Made by a program: the position numbers and the translations under genes
DNA from: Acholeplasma laidlawii
Lineage (GTDB): Bacteria > Bacillota_I > Bacilli_A > Acholeplasmatales > Acholeplasmataceae
Length of the DNA stretch: 64,000 nt
Reading direction: 5' to 3'
Assembly: GCF_015709225.1 (NCBI RefSeq)
Contig: NZ_JADNRS010000053.1
Coordinates: forward strand, 112,674 to 176,673
The notes under the pieces: generated by a model
Told to the model about the DNA's origin: nothing
Databases searched by the model: none
The model's input: the letters and a program-made list of their open reading frames with translations, nothing else
Shown: positions 27,644-36,367 of the stretch, piece by piece
How the letters are laid out: every line of letters begins with the position of its first letter
How positions within the stretch are numbered: position 1 is the first letter of the stretch

Positions 27644-28981
27644 ATGATGCATGAACACTTAATATCTATTTATAATGAATTACACAAAAAATATAGTTAT
27701 CAAACTGAATACCTTCAATCTGTTTATGAATTCTTCGAATCCATTTCAGATGTTATTGGAGAGGATCCAAGAATCATTGAAACAAATATTATCCGTAACA
27801 TTGTAGAGCCAGATCGTATCATCACCTTTAAAGTACCATGGGAAGATGATAAAGGTGCTAGACACGTTAATACCGGTTACCGAGTACAGTTTAACCAAGC
27901 ACTAGGACCTTATAAAGGTGGTATTCGGTTTACACCCAAAGTTAATGAATCCATCTTAAAGTTCTTAGGGTTTGAACAAACCTTTAAAAACAGTTTAACG
28001 GGTATACCTTTAGGCGGGGCTAAAGGTGGAGCTGATTTTGATCCAAAACATAAAAGTGATGCAGAACTACTGAGGTTTTGTAGATCCTACATGATGGAGC
28101 TACATAAATTTTTAGGTCCTAACATGGATATTCCAGCTGGAGACTTAGGTGTTTCTCAAAAGACCGTTGGATATATGTTTGGTATGTATAAACGTTTAAC
28201 TCAAAAACATGAAGGTGTATTTACTGGTAAGGGCACTAAATATGGTGGTTCACTTGCTAGAACAGAGGCTACAGGTTACGGGTTAATCTACATGGTACTT
28301 GCTGCATTAAAAACATATTTTAATACCGACTTAAAAGACAAAGTCGTTATTATATCAGGTAGTGGTAATGTTGCTTTACATACAGGCTACAAAGCACAAG
28401 CAATGGGTGCTAAAGTGGTTGCTATGTCTTCTATTGATGGTGTGATACACCATGAAACTGGTATTGATGTATCTTACTTAGAATATATTAAAGAGAATAA
28501 TTTATCGATTAAGGATTATACTTTACGGTATCCATCTGCTATTTTTGCTGAAAACCCTAAACGTATCTGGGAAATTAACTGTGACATTGCACTACCTTGT
28601 GCAACAGAGAATGAATTAGATATTGAGGATGCTAAAAAGTTAGTATCAAACGGTATTATGCTACTTGCAGAAGGTGCAAATATGCCAACCACTTTAGATG
28701 CCACTCATTATTTTATGGATAACAACATTCTATTCATGCCAGGTAAAGCTTGTAATGCAGGTGGGGTATCCGTCAGTGGACTTGAGATGCAGCAAAATGC
28801 ATTACATACTTATTGGGATTTTGATACAGTTGATCAAAAACTACAAACCATAATGAATCGTATTTTCAGTGACATGTATGAGACAGCAAAAAGCTATGGC
28901 GATGATAAAAATTTAGTTAAGGGTGCTAATATTTTATCCTTCAAACGTATTTATCAAGCTATGCTTGAACAAGGTTTATAA
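27644..28981 (+). CDS. gdhA: Glutamate dehydrogenase, hexameric (NADP type)
   Basis: Interconverts 2-oxoglutarate plus ammonia with glutamate. 445 residues, the usual hexameric length. PYKGGIRFTP and GIPLGGAKGGADFDPK carry the substrate-binding and catalytic Lys; GSGNVALHTGYKA is the Rossmann motif and GGVSVSGLEMQQN the C-terminal signature. Coenzyme choice NADP is inferred from overall resemblance to GdhA. AAAGGAGCTAAC precedes the ATG. It may supply glutamate nitrogen together with the alanine dehydrogenase gene 1.6 kb away. Confidence 0.95.
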   Translation: MMHEHLISIYNELHKKYSYQTEYLQSVYEFFESISDVIGEDPRIIETNIIRNIVEPDRIITFKVPWEDDKGARHVNTGYRVQFNQALGPYKGGIRFTPKVNESILKFLGFEQTFKNSLTGIPLGGAKGGADFDPKHKSDAELLRFCRSYMMELHKFLGPNMDIPAGDLGVSQKTVGYMFGMYKRLTQKHEGVFTGKGTKYGGSLARTEATGYGLIYMVLAALKTYFNTDLKDKVVIISGSGNVALHTGYKAQAMGAKVVAMSSIDGVIHHETGIDVSYLEYIKENNLSIKDYTLRYPSAIFAENPKRIWEINCDIALPCATENELDIEDAKKLVSNGIMLLAEGANMPTTLDATHYFMDNNILFMPGKACNAGGVSVSGLEMQQNALHTYWDFDTVDQKLQTIMNRIFSDMYETAKSYGDDKNLVKGANILSFKRIYQAMLEQGL

Positions 28982-28991
28982 AATGAAGCAT

Positions 28992-29019
28992 AATCTTATG
29001 TTACTTACGACTTAAGATT
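28992..29019 (+). terminator. Weak terminator-like hairpin after gdhA
   Basis: AATCTTA (28992-28998) pairs with TAAGATT (29013-29019) and is followed by CTGATTTTT. A short stem, so termination is probably partial. Confidence 0.45.
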
Positions 29020-29032
29020 CTGATTTTTATGT

Positions 29033-29038
29033 TATAAT
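29033..29038 (+). promoter_or_regulatory. -10 box before the ligase-like gene
   Basis: A perfect TATAAT 37 bases upstream of the TTG start. No clear -35 is seen, so this is a candidate only. Confidence 0.4.
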
Positions 29039-29074
29039 TTTTATTACTGAATAAAATTTAAATGAGGTACACAC

Positions 29075-30505
29075 TTGAAAGAAAAAATTGAAAAACAATT
29101 AGGTGGACGTATATTCCCAATCTTAATGATAGCTATATCATTTATGATTTGGTCTTACAGATATTTCATACCTACAGAACACTTAATAGTGGTCTCCTTT
29201 TTTAGTTTATTTTTGTTAAGTGTTCCATTTTTTCTAATATCATTTTTTTATAAAAATACTATATATACCTTACCAATTATATTTGGTATGGTATTTTCTT
29301 TAGGTATCCAAAATATAAATTTAGACACCTTTGATTTAGCTTTCATCGGATTTTTAAATATTGGTTTAATCATTATAGGTATGATTGTTCATGTGATTAA
29401 GTTTAAAACAAATTTTAAACTTAAAACACTAGGTGCTTCTATGATTATCGTATCTATTAGTTTTATCTTACCAGAATTTTCAAAACCCTTTATTCCTGTA
29501 GGTTTTATGTTATCTTTATTAGGTGTACTATATTTAATTATTTACTTATATTATGCTAATACCATTGAAGGTAATCAATTACACTATTTAATGCGTATCT
29601 TTATGCTAACAGGCCTTATGTTAACATTCCAGATAATCTTAATGTGGTATGATGGTTTTCTAGCTTGGGAAGGTACTGACTTCACATTAGATTTTATGAA
29701 CATGTTTAATCTTGGTACAGGAAGTGTACCAGGTTGGGGTAATATGAATGATTTAACCATCCACTTGGTATTATTTTCTGCAAGTGTTATCTATTACTTA
29801 TATAAATACCCTACCAAACTATTTCCTTGGTTATATCTAACTTTCTCTGCTTTTTGGATCTATGTGTCTAATGCCAGAGGTTCTATGGTTACAGTCTCAG
29901 TCCTTGGTGTAGGTACGGTTATTTATGCAGTATTTAAACGTAATAAGAGACAACTTATTAACTTATTAGTTACTGCAGTAATTTGTGGAATTATCCTTCT
30001 AGTATTTTTACCTACTGTACAACAAATATGGGACTCCTTCTTTGGAACTATTGATTTTGATAATCCAGACTCCATGTTAAGTGGCAGGCTCACCCTTTGG
30101 TTCTTCCATGAAGACTCTGCTTGGTTATCCTTCTTAAAACACCCCATAGTAGGTACCGGATGGTATAACCAAATATGGATACTAGGTGAAGCACAAAACC
30201 GTATTACTATTTACCATTCAACCTTTTTCCAAGTACTTGCAACCGGTGGTGTTGTAGGCATTGGAGCGCTTATTTATCAATTTGTTTGTATCGGCCGTAT
30301 CTTTATAAAAAATATTCGCTTTAAGGCCGTTTCTGCATTCTTACTAACTTATGTATTAAGTCAACTTCATGGCTTACTTGATAATACTCAGTACATGATC
30401 CACTTTTCTGTAATCACATATATTACCTTTGCGGTATTTGATAATTTAGGTAATGAAGATGACTTTGTACCAAAAGAACTTCAAGTTACTAAAAATATCT
30501 CATAA
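29075..30505 (+). CDS. O-antigen ligase/polymerase-like membrane protein
   Basis: A polytopic membrane protein of 476 residues with about 10-12 helices. Towards the C-terminus YHSTFFQVLATGGVVGIGA matches the His-containing loop and following helix of the Wzy_C/O-antigen ligase family, which joins or polymerises lipid-linked glycans outside the membrane. The start is TTG (29075-29077), chosen because TGAGGT lies seven bases upstream and no ATG fits. In a bacterium without wall or LPS it may polymerise a capsule-like glycan made with the CapD-like enzyme at 18.4 kb (inference). Confidence 0.8.
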   Translation: MKEKIEKQLGGRIFPILMIAISFMIWSYRYFIPTEHLIVVSFFSLFLLSVPFFLISFFYKNTIYTLPIIFGMVFSLGIQNINLDTFDLAFIGFLNIGLIIIGMIVHVIKFKTNFKLKTLGASMIIVSISFILPEFSKPFIPVGFMLSLLGVLYLIIYLYYANTIEGNQLHYLMRIFMLTGLMLTFQIILMWYDGFLAWEGTDFTLDFMNMFNLGTGSVPGWGNMNDLTIHLVLFSASVIYYLYKYPTKLFPWLYLTFSAFWIYVSNARGSMVTVSVLGVGTVIYAVFKRNKRQLINLLVTAVICGIILLVFLPTVQQIWDSFFGTIDFDNPDSMLSGRLTLWFFHEDSAWLSFLKHPIVGTGWYNQIWILGEAQNRITIYHSTFFQVLATGGVVGIGALIYQFVCIGRIFIKNIRFKAVSAFLLTYVLSQLHGLLDNTQYMIHFSVITYITFAVFDNLGNEDDFVPKELQVTKNIS

Positions 30506-30515
30506 TAAGACATAA

Positions 30516-30550
30516 AAAACCGTGTAGACTCAATGTGTCTACACGGTTTT
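30516..30550. terminator. Bidirectional terminator between ligase-like gene and ald
   Basis: A perfect 14-base-pair stem (AAAACCGTGTAGAC and complement) with a seven-base loop and T-rich tails both ways, between convergent stops. Confidence 0.9.
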
Positions 30551-30552
30551 AT

Positions 30553-31659
30553 TTATCTTAAGGATTCAAATGTTATAAATTCTTTATGAAAACTTTCTGC
30601 TACATCTTTTTGAGTGATGTATCCTTTATAGGTATTGAGTCCTTCATTGATTGAAGGATTTTCTTCTACTGATTTTTCTAAACCCTTATTTGCAATCTCT
30701 AGCCCGAGCTTTAAAGTTGCATTGTTTAGTGCAATTGTTGATGTTCTAGGCACGATACCCGGTATATTTGCTACACAGTAGTGTGTAATACCTGAAAATC
30801 TAAAGACCGGTTCTTTATGTGTGGTTGGTCTACTGACCTCAGTTGAACCACCTTGATCAATTGCAATATCCACAATCACCGCACCTTTCTTCATTTCTTT
30901 GTAATATGCTTTTTTAATAATCTTAGGCGCCTTTTTACCTGGTAATAAGACACTTGAAACAACCAAATCTGCATCTTTTAAAGAAGCAACAATATTTTCT
31001 TCATTTGAAATAAGTGTTGTTAATTTAGGATACATTTGTTTTAAATCATTTAATCTTTGTTCATTAATATCTAATATGGTAACATCACTACCTAATCCGT
31101 AAGCATTTTGAAGTGCTGCAGTACCTGCAACACCAGCACCTATGATGGTCACCTTTGCAGGATTTACGCCTGTTACACCAGAAATTAATAACCCATTTCC
31201 ACCATTGTTTTTATATAGAAATCTAGCACCTTCTAAAACAGATAGTCTACCTGCAACCTCACTCATAGGTTTTAATAATGGGAGCCCTGTTTCATCACGT
31301 ACTGTTTCATATGCAATTGCTGATACGCGTTTTTTTAGTAATGTTTTTAATAAAGGCTCATCTGCTGCTAGGTGCAGATAAGTATAAATTATTTGACCGG
31401 TTCTAATGAGTGGATACTCACTACGTACCGGTTCTTTAACCTTAATAATCATTTTTGACTTACGCCAAACTTCTTTTGCACTCTCTATAATTAGAGCACC
31501 TCTTTTTTTATATGCTGCATCGCTAAAACCTGAGGTTTTACCTGCACCACTTTCAACTAAAACAGTATGACCTGCTTTAACATAAGCTCTAACAGCATCC
31601 GGTGTTAACCCGACTCTATCTTCGCTATCCTTTACTTCTCTAACTAATCCAATAATCAT
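30553..31659 (-). CDS. ald: Alanine dehydrogenase
   Basis: Interconverts alanine with pyruvate and ammonia using NAD. 368 residues, family length. MIIGLVREVKDSEDRVGLTP carries the conserved N-terminal motif; KVKEP holds the catalytic-domain Lys region, HLAAD the catalytic His. TIIGAGVAGTAALQNA is the Rossmann motif and GITHYCVANIPGIVPRTST the C-terminal signature. It starts 20 bases after the old-yellow-enzyme-like gene and ends at a strong terminator, so the two form an operon that begins behind the guanine-class riboswitch. Confidence 0.95.
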   Translation of the reverse strand: MIIGLVREVKDSEDRVGLTPDAVRAYVKAGHTVLVESGAGKTSGFSDAAYKKRGALIIESAKEVWRKSKMIIKVKEPVRSEYPLIRTGQIIYTYLHLAADEPLLKTLLKKRVSAIAYETVRDETGLPLLKPMSEVAGRLSVLEGARFLYKNNGGNGLLISGVTGVNPAKVTIIGAGVAGTAALQNAYGLGSDVTILDINEQRLNDLKQMYPKLTTLISNEENIVASLKDADLVVSSVLLPGKKAPKIIKKAYYKEMKKGAVIVDIAIDQGGSTEVSRPTTHKEPVFRFSGITHYCVANIPGIVPRTSTIALNNATLKLGLEIANKGLEKSVEENPSINEGLNTYKGYITQKDVAESFHKEFITFESLR

Positions 31660-31679
31660 GTGTTTTACTCCTTTATAAT

Positions 31680-32678
31680 TTATTCGGATATAAGACCCCT
31701 GGCTCTTGTATATTGTTTAGGTAATAATTGGTCATCTAAGTTTAATATAAAATATGGTTCTTTTAATAATTTACGGCCAAAATACGCCATATCCATTGTC
31801 CCATCTAAAATCGCGCCTTCTGCAAGATAAGGATCATTAATTTGCCCACCACCTATCGTTATTAGGCCTGTTTCTTCTTTAATAATCTTTGCATAAGGTA
31901 GCTGGTATCCTGGATAGTCTTTAACAGGTGATGGTAGAATACCACCACTTGATACATTTACGATATCAATTTTATCTTTAAACCTATTTAAAATACTTGC
32001 CCAATCATAAGGGGTCATTCCTAGATCATGGTATTCATACCCTGAAACTCTAATTTGAAGTATCTTTTCTTTTGGAAAACAAAGTAATACTTCATCAATA
32101 ATTTCTTTTAAGAATAAAGTGCCATCTTTATATTTATCTATTCTTTGATTGGTGACATCAGATATAAATTGTGCAATTAAATACCCATGTGCACCGTGAA
32201 GTTCAATACTATCAAAGCCTGCCTCATGTGCACGACGTGCGGCCTTTCCAAATGCTTTAACTATTTCCTTAATACCTGCTTCATCTAACATTTTTGGGGT
32301 TAAATACTTATCTGAAAAAGGTACGTTTGTACTAGATACAATATTGTCTGTACGAGACTTTCTACCTGCATGGGATAATTGAACTCCAATTTTTGCGCCA
32401 TACTTATGGACTTCATCAACAATTTTCTTTAGTGGTTCTATATGCTTATCATCCCATAAACCTAAATCCTCATAACTAATACGCCCATTAGGTAGTACCG
32501 CAGTAGACTCAAGCATAATATAACCTACACCGCCGATTGCTCTTGTAACATAATGTACATAGTGAAAATCAGTAGCTACTCCATCTTGTTTTTCTACAGA
32601 ATACATACACATAGGACTCATCATCACTCGGTTTTTAAACTCTGTGTGTTTAACCTTAATTGGTTCTAATAATTTCAT
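31680..32678 (-). CDS. namA: Old yellow enzyme family NADPH:flavin oxidoreductase (YqjM/NamA-like)
   Basis: An FMN-containing TIM-barrel reductase of 332 residues that reduces activated C=C bonds of electrophiles. SPMCMYSVEKQDG carries the Cys typical of the YqjM class; GVQLSHAGRKS and ELHGAHGYLIAQFISDVTN hold FMN and substrate-binding residues, and TIGGGQI the phosphate-binding part. The ribosome-binding site is CGGAGGTT. The upstream leader (32690-32905) holds a guanine-class purine aptamer and a GC-rich hairpin, an unusual regulator for this family. Exact substrate unknown; the symbol is by similarity. Confidence 0.9.
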   Translation of the reverse strand: MKLLEPIKVKHTEFKNRVMMSPMCMYSVEKQDGVATDFHYVHYVTRAIGGVGYIMLESTAVLPNGRISYEDLGLWDDKHIEPLKKIVDEVHKYGAKIGVQLSHAGRKSRTDNIVSSTNVPFSDKYLTPKMLDEAGIKEIVKAFGKAARRAHEAGFDSIELHGAHGYLIAQFISDVTNQRIDKYKDGTLFLKEIIDEVLLCFPKEKILQIRVSGYEYHDLGMTPYDWASILNRFKDKIDIVNVSSGGILPSPVKDYPGYQLPYAKIIKEETGLITIGGGQINDPYLAEGAILDGTMDMAYFGRKLLKEPYFILNLDDQLLPKQYTRARGLISE

Positions 32679-32764
32679 ATTTAACCTCCGTTTACTACTA
32701 TTTTAACACTTAAAATATCATTACATTGTCTAAATAACTTAAAATCCTATACCTCAGTAATTGA

Positions 32765-32789
32765 AATCCACCGTCTTTAGCGGTGGATT
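32765..32789 (-). terminator. GC-rich hairpin downstream of the purine aptamer
   Basis: AATCCACCG (32765-32773) pairs perfectly with CGGTGGATT (32781-32789). On the minus strand it follows the aptamer by 33 bases and is trailed by a modest T-rich run (TTTCAATTAC). It is the likely expression platform or terminator, though the T tract is weak. No obvious anti-terminator pairing with the aptamer's closing stem was seen. Confidence 0.6.
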
Positions 32790-32822
32790 GAATGTTTATT
32801 TTAATTCATTTTAAGAAGGAGT

Positions 32823-32896
32823 ATGTACGTAGTCTTAGTTTATCGGAACTAAGGTAGAAACTTAACTACCGAATATTAGTTAATTATACGGTACAT
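32823..32896 (-). ncRNA. Purine riboswitch aptamer, guanine class
   Basis: All conserved parts are visible on the minus strand. The closing helix P1 (32887-32896 with 32823-32831, one bulge) is followed by J1/2 TAATT, P2 AACTA/TAGTT with loop ATATTCGG, and an exact J2/3 AAGTTTCTACC. P3 TTAGTT/AACTAA with loop CCGATA and J3/1 GACTAC complete it. The GG of loop 2 can pair with the CC of loop 3. The specificity base (position 74 of Bacillus xpt) is C, predicting guanine or hypoxanthine. It lies between a sigma-A promoter and a terminator-like hairpin, ahead of the old-yellow-enzyme/ald operon. Confidence 0.9.
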
Positions 32897-32911
32897 AAGA
32901 TACATGTTGAA

Positions 32912-32940
32912 ATTATAACCTATTCACACTAAATTGTAAA
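32912..32940 (-). promoter_or_regulatory. Sigma-A promoter of the riboswitch transcript
   Basis: TTTACA (32935-32940), exactly 17 bases, TATAAT (32912-32917) on the minus strand. Transcription would start near 32905, a few bases before the aptamer. Confidence 0.8.
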
Positions 32941-32986
32941 GCCTATTGTTTTATAATAACTTCGATTGTCAAAACTTCACACAATC

Positions 32987-33352
32987 TTATCCTTGACAGT
33001 TTTTACATATACCGTAAAGATTTAAATCGTGATGTTGAACTTCAAATCCGTAAGTTTCTTTAATCTCTTTAATTAAACCATCGATATGACAATCAAACTC
33101 ATATTTCTTATGACAAATCTCACACACCATGAAATGGTGGTGTTCCGCTTCATTTAAATAATAATATGCAGTATTATCTAAGTAATTTCTAGAAACAAGT
33201 GCATCTTGATGAAATATTTCCAATGTTCTATAAATCGTAGACAAATTAAGTTTTTCTCCACCTAAGGTGTTATAGATGTCATCAGCGCTTTGAGGCTTTT
33301 TAGCCCTTTTTAAGGTGTCATACACCATTTGTCGTTTAGTTGTTAACTTCAT
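32987..33352 (-). CDS. zur: Fur-family regulator, probably Zur
   Basis: A metal-responsive repressor of 121 residues. An N-terminal winged helix (TKRQMVYDTLKRAKKPQSAD ... LNLSTIYRTLEIF) is followed by metal-site residues in AEHHHFMVCEICHKK and a second CxxC in GICKNC, the structural zinc site. The Zur (zinc) assignment rests on its place directly downstream of znuA-znuC-znuB in the same operon; Fur or PerR cannot be excluded by sequence alone. Its ATG abuts the znuB stop, so it is autoregulated if the znuA promoter is its target. Confidence 0.85.
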   Translation of the reverse strand: MKLTTKRQMVYDTLKRAKKPQSADDIYNTLGGEKLNLSTIYRTLEIFHQDALVSRNYLDNTAYYYLNEAEHHHFMVCEICHKKYEFDCHIDGLIKEIKETYGFEVQHHDLNLYGICKNCQG

Positions 33353-34168
33353 TTAAATAGCCCTCCTAAAAATGACTTTTTTAATCAGAAATAATACAAG
33401 AAACACAAGTGTATATAATAAGACGATTACACTACCTGCAGGTTGTTTCATAATGTGTGCTAGGATTAGTCCTATGCTAATTACTAATATTGACACCACA
33501 CTTCCAATAATTAGAAGATCTGGAAATCTTTTAGCAAACAAATTAGATATTACAACAGGAAATATCAGCAAACTTGTTATAAGTAAAACCCCAATACTAC
33601 GTACGCCAATCACTACAAAGACACCAGTTAATGCTGCAAAAATGTAGTTATATACATTAACTTTAATACCACTAAATTTCGCATGTTCATAATCAAAGGT
33701 AATACTAATGAGCTTTCTATAGCTAAATACAATAAATAATGTTGTTAACGTAAGTAAAGAAAGTGTTAAATACAGATCTACCTCACTTCTAAACCATAAG
33801 TTACCGGATATTAAACTTTCTAAGTCTATACTTGAATTTGTGTATCTAATTAAGATTAAACCAATTGCAAAACCCACACTAGAAACAATACCGATTGCAC
33901 TATCTGCATGGATTTTTGTATACCTAATAAGCCATCTAATAAATATAGATGCTACAACAACAATCGGTATTGCTATATAAAATGGGTTATCGATAAAAAA
34001 GATACCTACAACAAGTGCTGCAAAACTCACATGACTTAATCCATCAGCTATTAAACTTTGGTCATTTAATACAACAAAAGGACTTAATAAACTAGCAGTA
34101 AGACCGAGTAGTAAGACGATCATGATACCATATTTTAAGATATTTAAGGTCATTAATAAATCAGTCAT
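33353..34168 (-). CDS. znuB: Zinc ABC transporter permease
   Basis: The membrane channel of a ZnuABC/AdcABC-type importer: 271 residues with about seven to eight helices. It includes LSHVSFAALVVGIFF and the typical QSLIADGLSHVSF segment near the N-terminus of ABC-3 permeases, and later ALTGVFVVIGVRSIGVLLIT. I chose the ATG at 34166-34168, overlapping the znuC stop by eight bases, because an upstream ATG would start inside znuC in a non-homologous stretch. Acts with ZnuA and ZnuC. Confidence 0.9.
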   Translation of the reverse strand: MTDLLMTLNILKYGIMIVLLLGLTASLLSPFVVLNDQSLIADGLSHVSFAALVVGIFFIDNPFYIAIPIVVVASIFIRWLIRYTKIHADSAIGIVSSVGFAIGLILIRYTNSSIDLESLISGNLWFRSEVDLYLTLSLLTLTTLFIVFSYRKLISITFDYEHAKFSGIKVNVYNYIFAALTGVFVVIGVRSIGVLLITSLLIFPVVISNLFAKRFPDLLIIGSVVSILVISIGLILAHIMKQPAGSVIVLLYTLVFLVLFLIKKVIFRRAI

Positions 34169-34856
34169 GATGGTGGCCCTCGTGTTCAAATTTGTTGTAG
34201 TCAATGTATGTACCAAAAAATTTAATTTCTTGGTCCACATACATGACTAAACTATTTTCTAATATGACATCCGTTAAATCGTGTGTAATATGAATAATTG
34301 TTAAATTATTATTCCGTCTAATGTCTTTAATAAGTTCATAAAAATATTCTCTAAAGTTAGGATCAAGCGCGCTGGCAGGCTCATCTAATATAAGTACTTC
34401 TGGATTAGAGATTAAACTCCTTATTAAGTAAACACGTTGTAGCTGACCACCTGATAAGTGACTTACTTTTTCATTTAAAAGTGATTTATCTAACTTCATT
34501 TTGATTAACCAATCTAAAATAAGCGCTTTATCTGTTTTAGAAATGATTAAACTTTGTTTAGTAAAGCCTGTATAAATAAACTCTAATACTGTTAAAGGAA
34601 TATTTCTTTTGATTGTTAATTTTTGAGGTACATAGCCCATTTTTAAATCTTGCATAATAATTTCGCCATGTTTTGGTTTAATTTGATGAATTAAACTTTT
34701 AATTAAGGTCGTTTTACCTGCACCATTTGGTCCAACGATATTTAAAAAATCTTTTTGGTGCACGGTAAAACTTGCATGCTTAACCACGTCCAAATAGCCA
34801 TAAGAAAGTGTGACATCTTTATATTCAATTAAACATTTTGAACAATCAGGTTTCAT
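34161..34856 (-). CDS. znuC: Zinc ABC transporter ATPase
   Basis: Powers zinc import; 231 residues. Walker A GPNGAGKTT, signature LSGGQLQRVYLIRSL, Walker B VLILDEPASALD and H-loop IIHITHD are all intact. The C-terminus is His-rich (HEGHHHD), in keeping with zinc systems. The start lies 4 bases after the znuA stop and its end overlaps znuB. Confidence 0.93.
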   Translation of the reverse strand: MKPDCSKCLIEYKDVTLSYGYLDVVKHASFTVHQKDFLNIVGPNGAGKTTLIKSLIHQIKPKHGEIIMQDLKMGYVPQKLTIKRNIPLTVLEFIYTGFTKQSLIISKTDKALILDWLIKMKLDKSLLNEKVSHLSGGQLQRVYLIRSLISNPEVLILDEPASALDPNFREYFYELIKDIRRNNNLTIIHITHDLTDVILENSLVMYVDQEIKFFGTYIDYNKFEHEGHHHD

Positions 34857-34860
34857 AGTT

Positions 34861-35808
34861 TTAACTTTCCATTTCTAAGTGTTTAATATTTCTTCCAATT
34901 AATTCATAATAACCAATATCATTTTTGTAATCTTCTTTAGATATTTTATGGAAGGTGTGTAATTCAAGTATTTTTATATTAGGTATTTGAGCCCTTATAT
35001 AATTGAGTGTTGTTGGATCTGGTGCTTCTTCCGTATATATGGTTGTAACACCATTATTTTTTAAAGCACTTACAAACGCTAGTACTTGTGCACTGGTTGC
35101 CTCAGTATTAGGTGATACATTTTCATCTAAAGCAATAATGTTTAAATTAAATGCTTTACTAAATCCATTTAATGCATTATGTCCAATAAAATAGACATCT
35201 AAGGGTGCTAATTGTTCTCTCATATCATGATATGGTGTAATGAGATTAATAAGTTTATCATGATAATCATGCGCATTTAGATCAAAAATTTGTTTTAATT
35301 CTGGATAAAGTTCACCTAAGTAGTCACTTAAATTTTGAACAATTGTTGCTACATAAAATGGATTAGATATAAAATCAAATCCATGATCATGATCATCATG
35401 ATTATCTTCATCACCATGATCAGTTTCTGATTCATGGTCATGCCAAGTTTCTTCTTCGTGTGTAACCTCTAAATCAAGCAGCACTTCAAAAGATGTATAA
35501 GTACCTTTACCAAGAACATTTGATACCTTATCATCAGATACTAACCAAGGGGATGAATTAATCGATATATAGATAAATACGCCTGATTTCTTTAAGTCTA
35601 CTAAATCACTACTACTTGGTTCATAAGTGTGATAGTCCATATGAATGGGTTGTAAGGTTTTAATGGTAAGTTCATCACCTGTAACTTGTTTGACAATATC
35701 ATATGTGAAGTAGTCTGAAACTACAATATCATATGTATATGATGAGCCACAAGCATGTAAAATAAATAAAGGTGATAAAATAAAAAGTGTAACAAATAGT
35801 TTTTTCAT
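34861..35808 (-). CDS. znuA: Zinc-binding lipoprotein of the ZnuA/AdcA type
   Basis: Captures zinc outside the membrane for ZnuBC; 315 residues. The signal peptide MKKLFVTLFILSPLFILHAC ends in a lipobox Cys. Metal-ligand segments include MDYHTYEPSSSD (His) and YFIGHNALNGFSKAF (His). A His/Asp-rich loop (HDHESETDHGDEDNHDDHDH) near residue 150 is typical of ZnuA rather than manganese-binding proteins. I chose the ATG at 35806-35808 after GAGGAAA; the longer frame would include promoter and operator DNA. Confidence 0.93.
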   Translation of the reverse strand: MKKLFVTLFILSPLFILHACGSSYTYDIVVSDYFTYDIVKQVTGDELTIKTLQPIHMDYHTYEPSSSDLVDLKKSGVFIYISINSSPWLVSDDKVSNVLGKGTYTSFEVLLDLEVTHEEETWHDHESETDHGDEDNHDDHDHGFDFISNPFYVATIVQNLSDYLGELYPELKQIFDLNAHDYHDKLINLITPYHDMREQLAPLDVYFIGHNALNGFSKAFNLNIIALDENVSPNTEATSAQVLAFVSALKNNGVTTIYTEEAPDPTTLNYIRAQIPNIKILELHTFHKISKEDYKNDIGYYELIGRNIKHLEMES

Positions 35809-35820
35809 AATGAATTTCCT

Positions 35821-35843
35821 CTTTTGCGAATCATTTGCAAAAG
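35821..35843. promoter_or_regulatory. Zur-box-like palindrome 1
   Basis: CTTTTGC (35821-35827) and GCAAAAG (35837-35843) form the outer arms of a 23-base palindrome just downstream of the znuA -10 box. A Fur/Zur-type operator is inferred from position. Confidence 0.65.
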
Positions 35844-35844
35844 T

Positions 35845-35872
35845 ATTATAGCACACTAATTCAACTTTGCAA
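35845..35872 (-). promoter_or_regulatory. znuA promoter between two operator-like sites
   Basis: Minus strand TTGCAA (35867-35872), 16 bases, TATAAT (35845-35850). The -35 lies inside palindrome 2, and palindrome 1 follows the -10, so binding at either site should block transcription. Confidence 0.65.
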
Positions 35873-35884
35873 ACGATTTGCAAA
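35866..35884. promoter_or_regulatory. Zur-box-like palindrome 2
   Basis: Two TTTGCAAA units separated by CGA. It overlaps the znuA -35 and lies 16 bases before the ogt start, so it could also affect the divergent ogt gene. Confidence 0.6.
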
Positions 35885-35899
35885 AGAAAGGTGTAGAAA

Positions 35900-36367
35900 A
35901 TGTTGTATTATGATTTTATAAATTATCGTGATTGGACTTTCATCATTAAAGTCACCAAATTCGGTTTAAAATCTATTGATATCTATACAAATGAAGATCT
36001 TTCGAATTTGTCTATGAATCAACAATTGACCCATCCTTATATTAAAATACTAAAAGACTATTTCAATGGTATACCTATACCTAAAGATATTAAACTTGAT
36101 TTACAAGGTACGTCATTTGAAAGATTAGTATGGCATAAACTTATGGAAATACCTTACGGTAAGACGCTATCCTATAAAGATATTGCCGAAGGTATTTCAA
36201 AACCAAAAGCATTCCAAGCAGTTGGTAATGCTGTTGGTAGTAATCCTTTATTAATTGTCATACCCTGTCATAGAGTTATTAAAGCTGATGGCAAATTAGG
36301 TGGATTCTCATCAGATATCCAATTAAAAATAGATTTATTAAATAAAGAAAGGGCAACATATTTATGA
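35900..36367 (+). CDS. ogt: Methylated-DNA-protein-cysteine methyltransferase
   Basis: Suicide repair protein that removes O6-alkyl groups from guanine. 155 residues, standard length. VIPCHRVI holds the acceptor Cys; GNAVGSNPL and the helix-turn-helix segment KTLSYKDIAEGISKPKAFQA are conserved. Its stop overlaps the start of the next gene in ATGA, so the two are translationally coupled. The ribosome-binding site is AAAGGTG. Confidence 0.94.
   Translation: MLYYDFINYRDWTFIIKVTKFGLKSIDIYTNEDLSNLSMNQQLTHPYIKILKDYFNGIPIPKDIKLDLQGTSFERLVWHKLMEIPYGKTLSYKDIAEGISKPKAFQAVGNAVGSNPLLIVIPCHRVIKADGKLGGFSSDIQLKIDLLNKERATYL

Noticed and set aside
32765..32789. IS200/IS605 right-end hairpin
   Set aside because: The CCACCG/CGGTGG hairpin looks like such ends, but no tnpA or tnpB trace lies nearby and it sits exactly where a riboswitch terminator should be.
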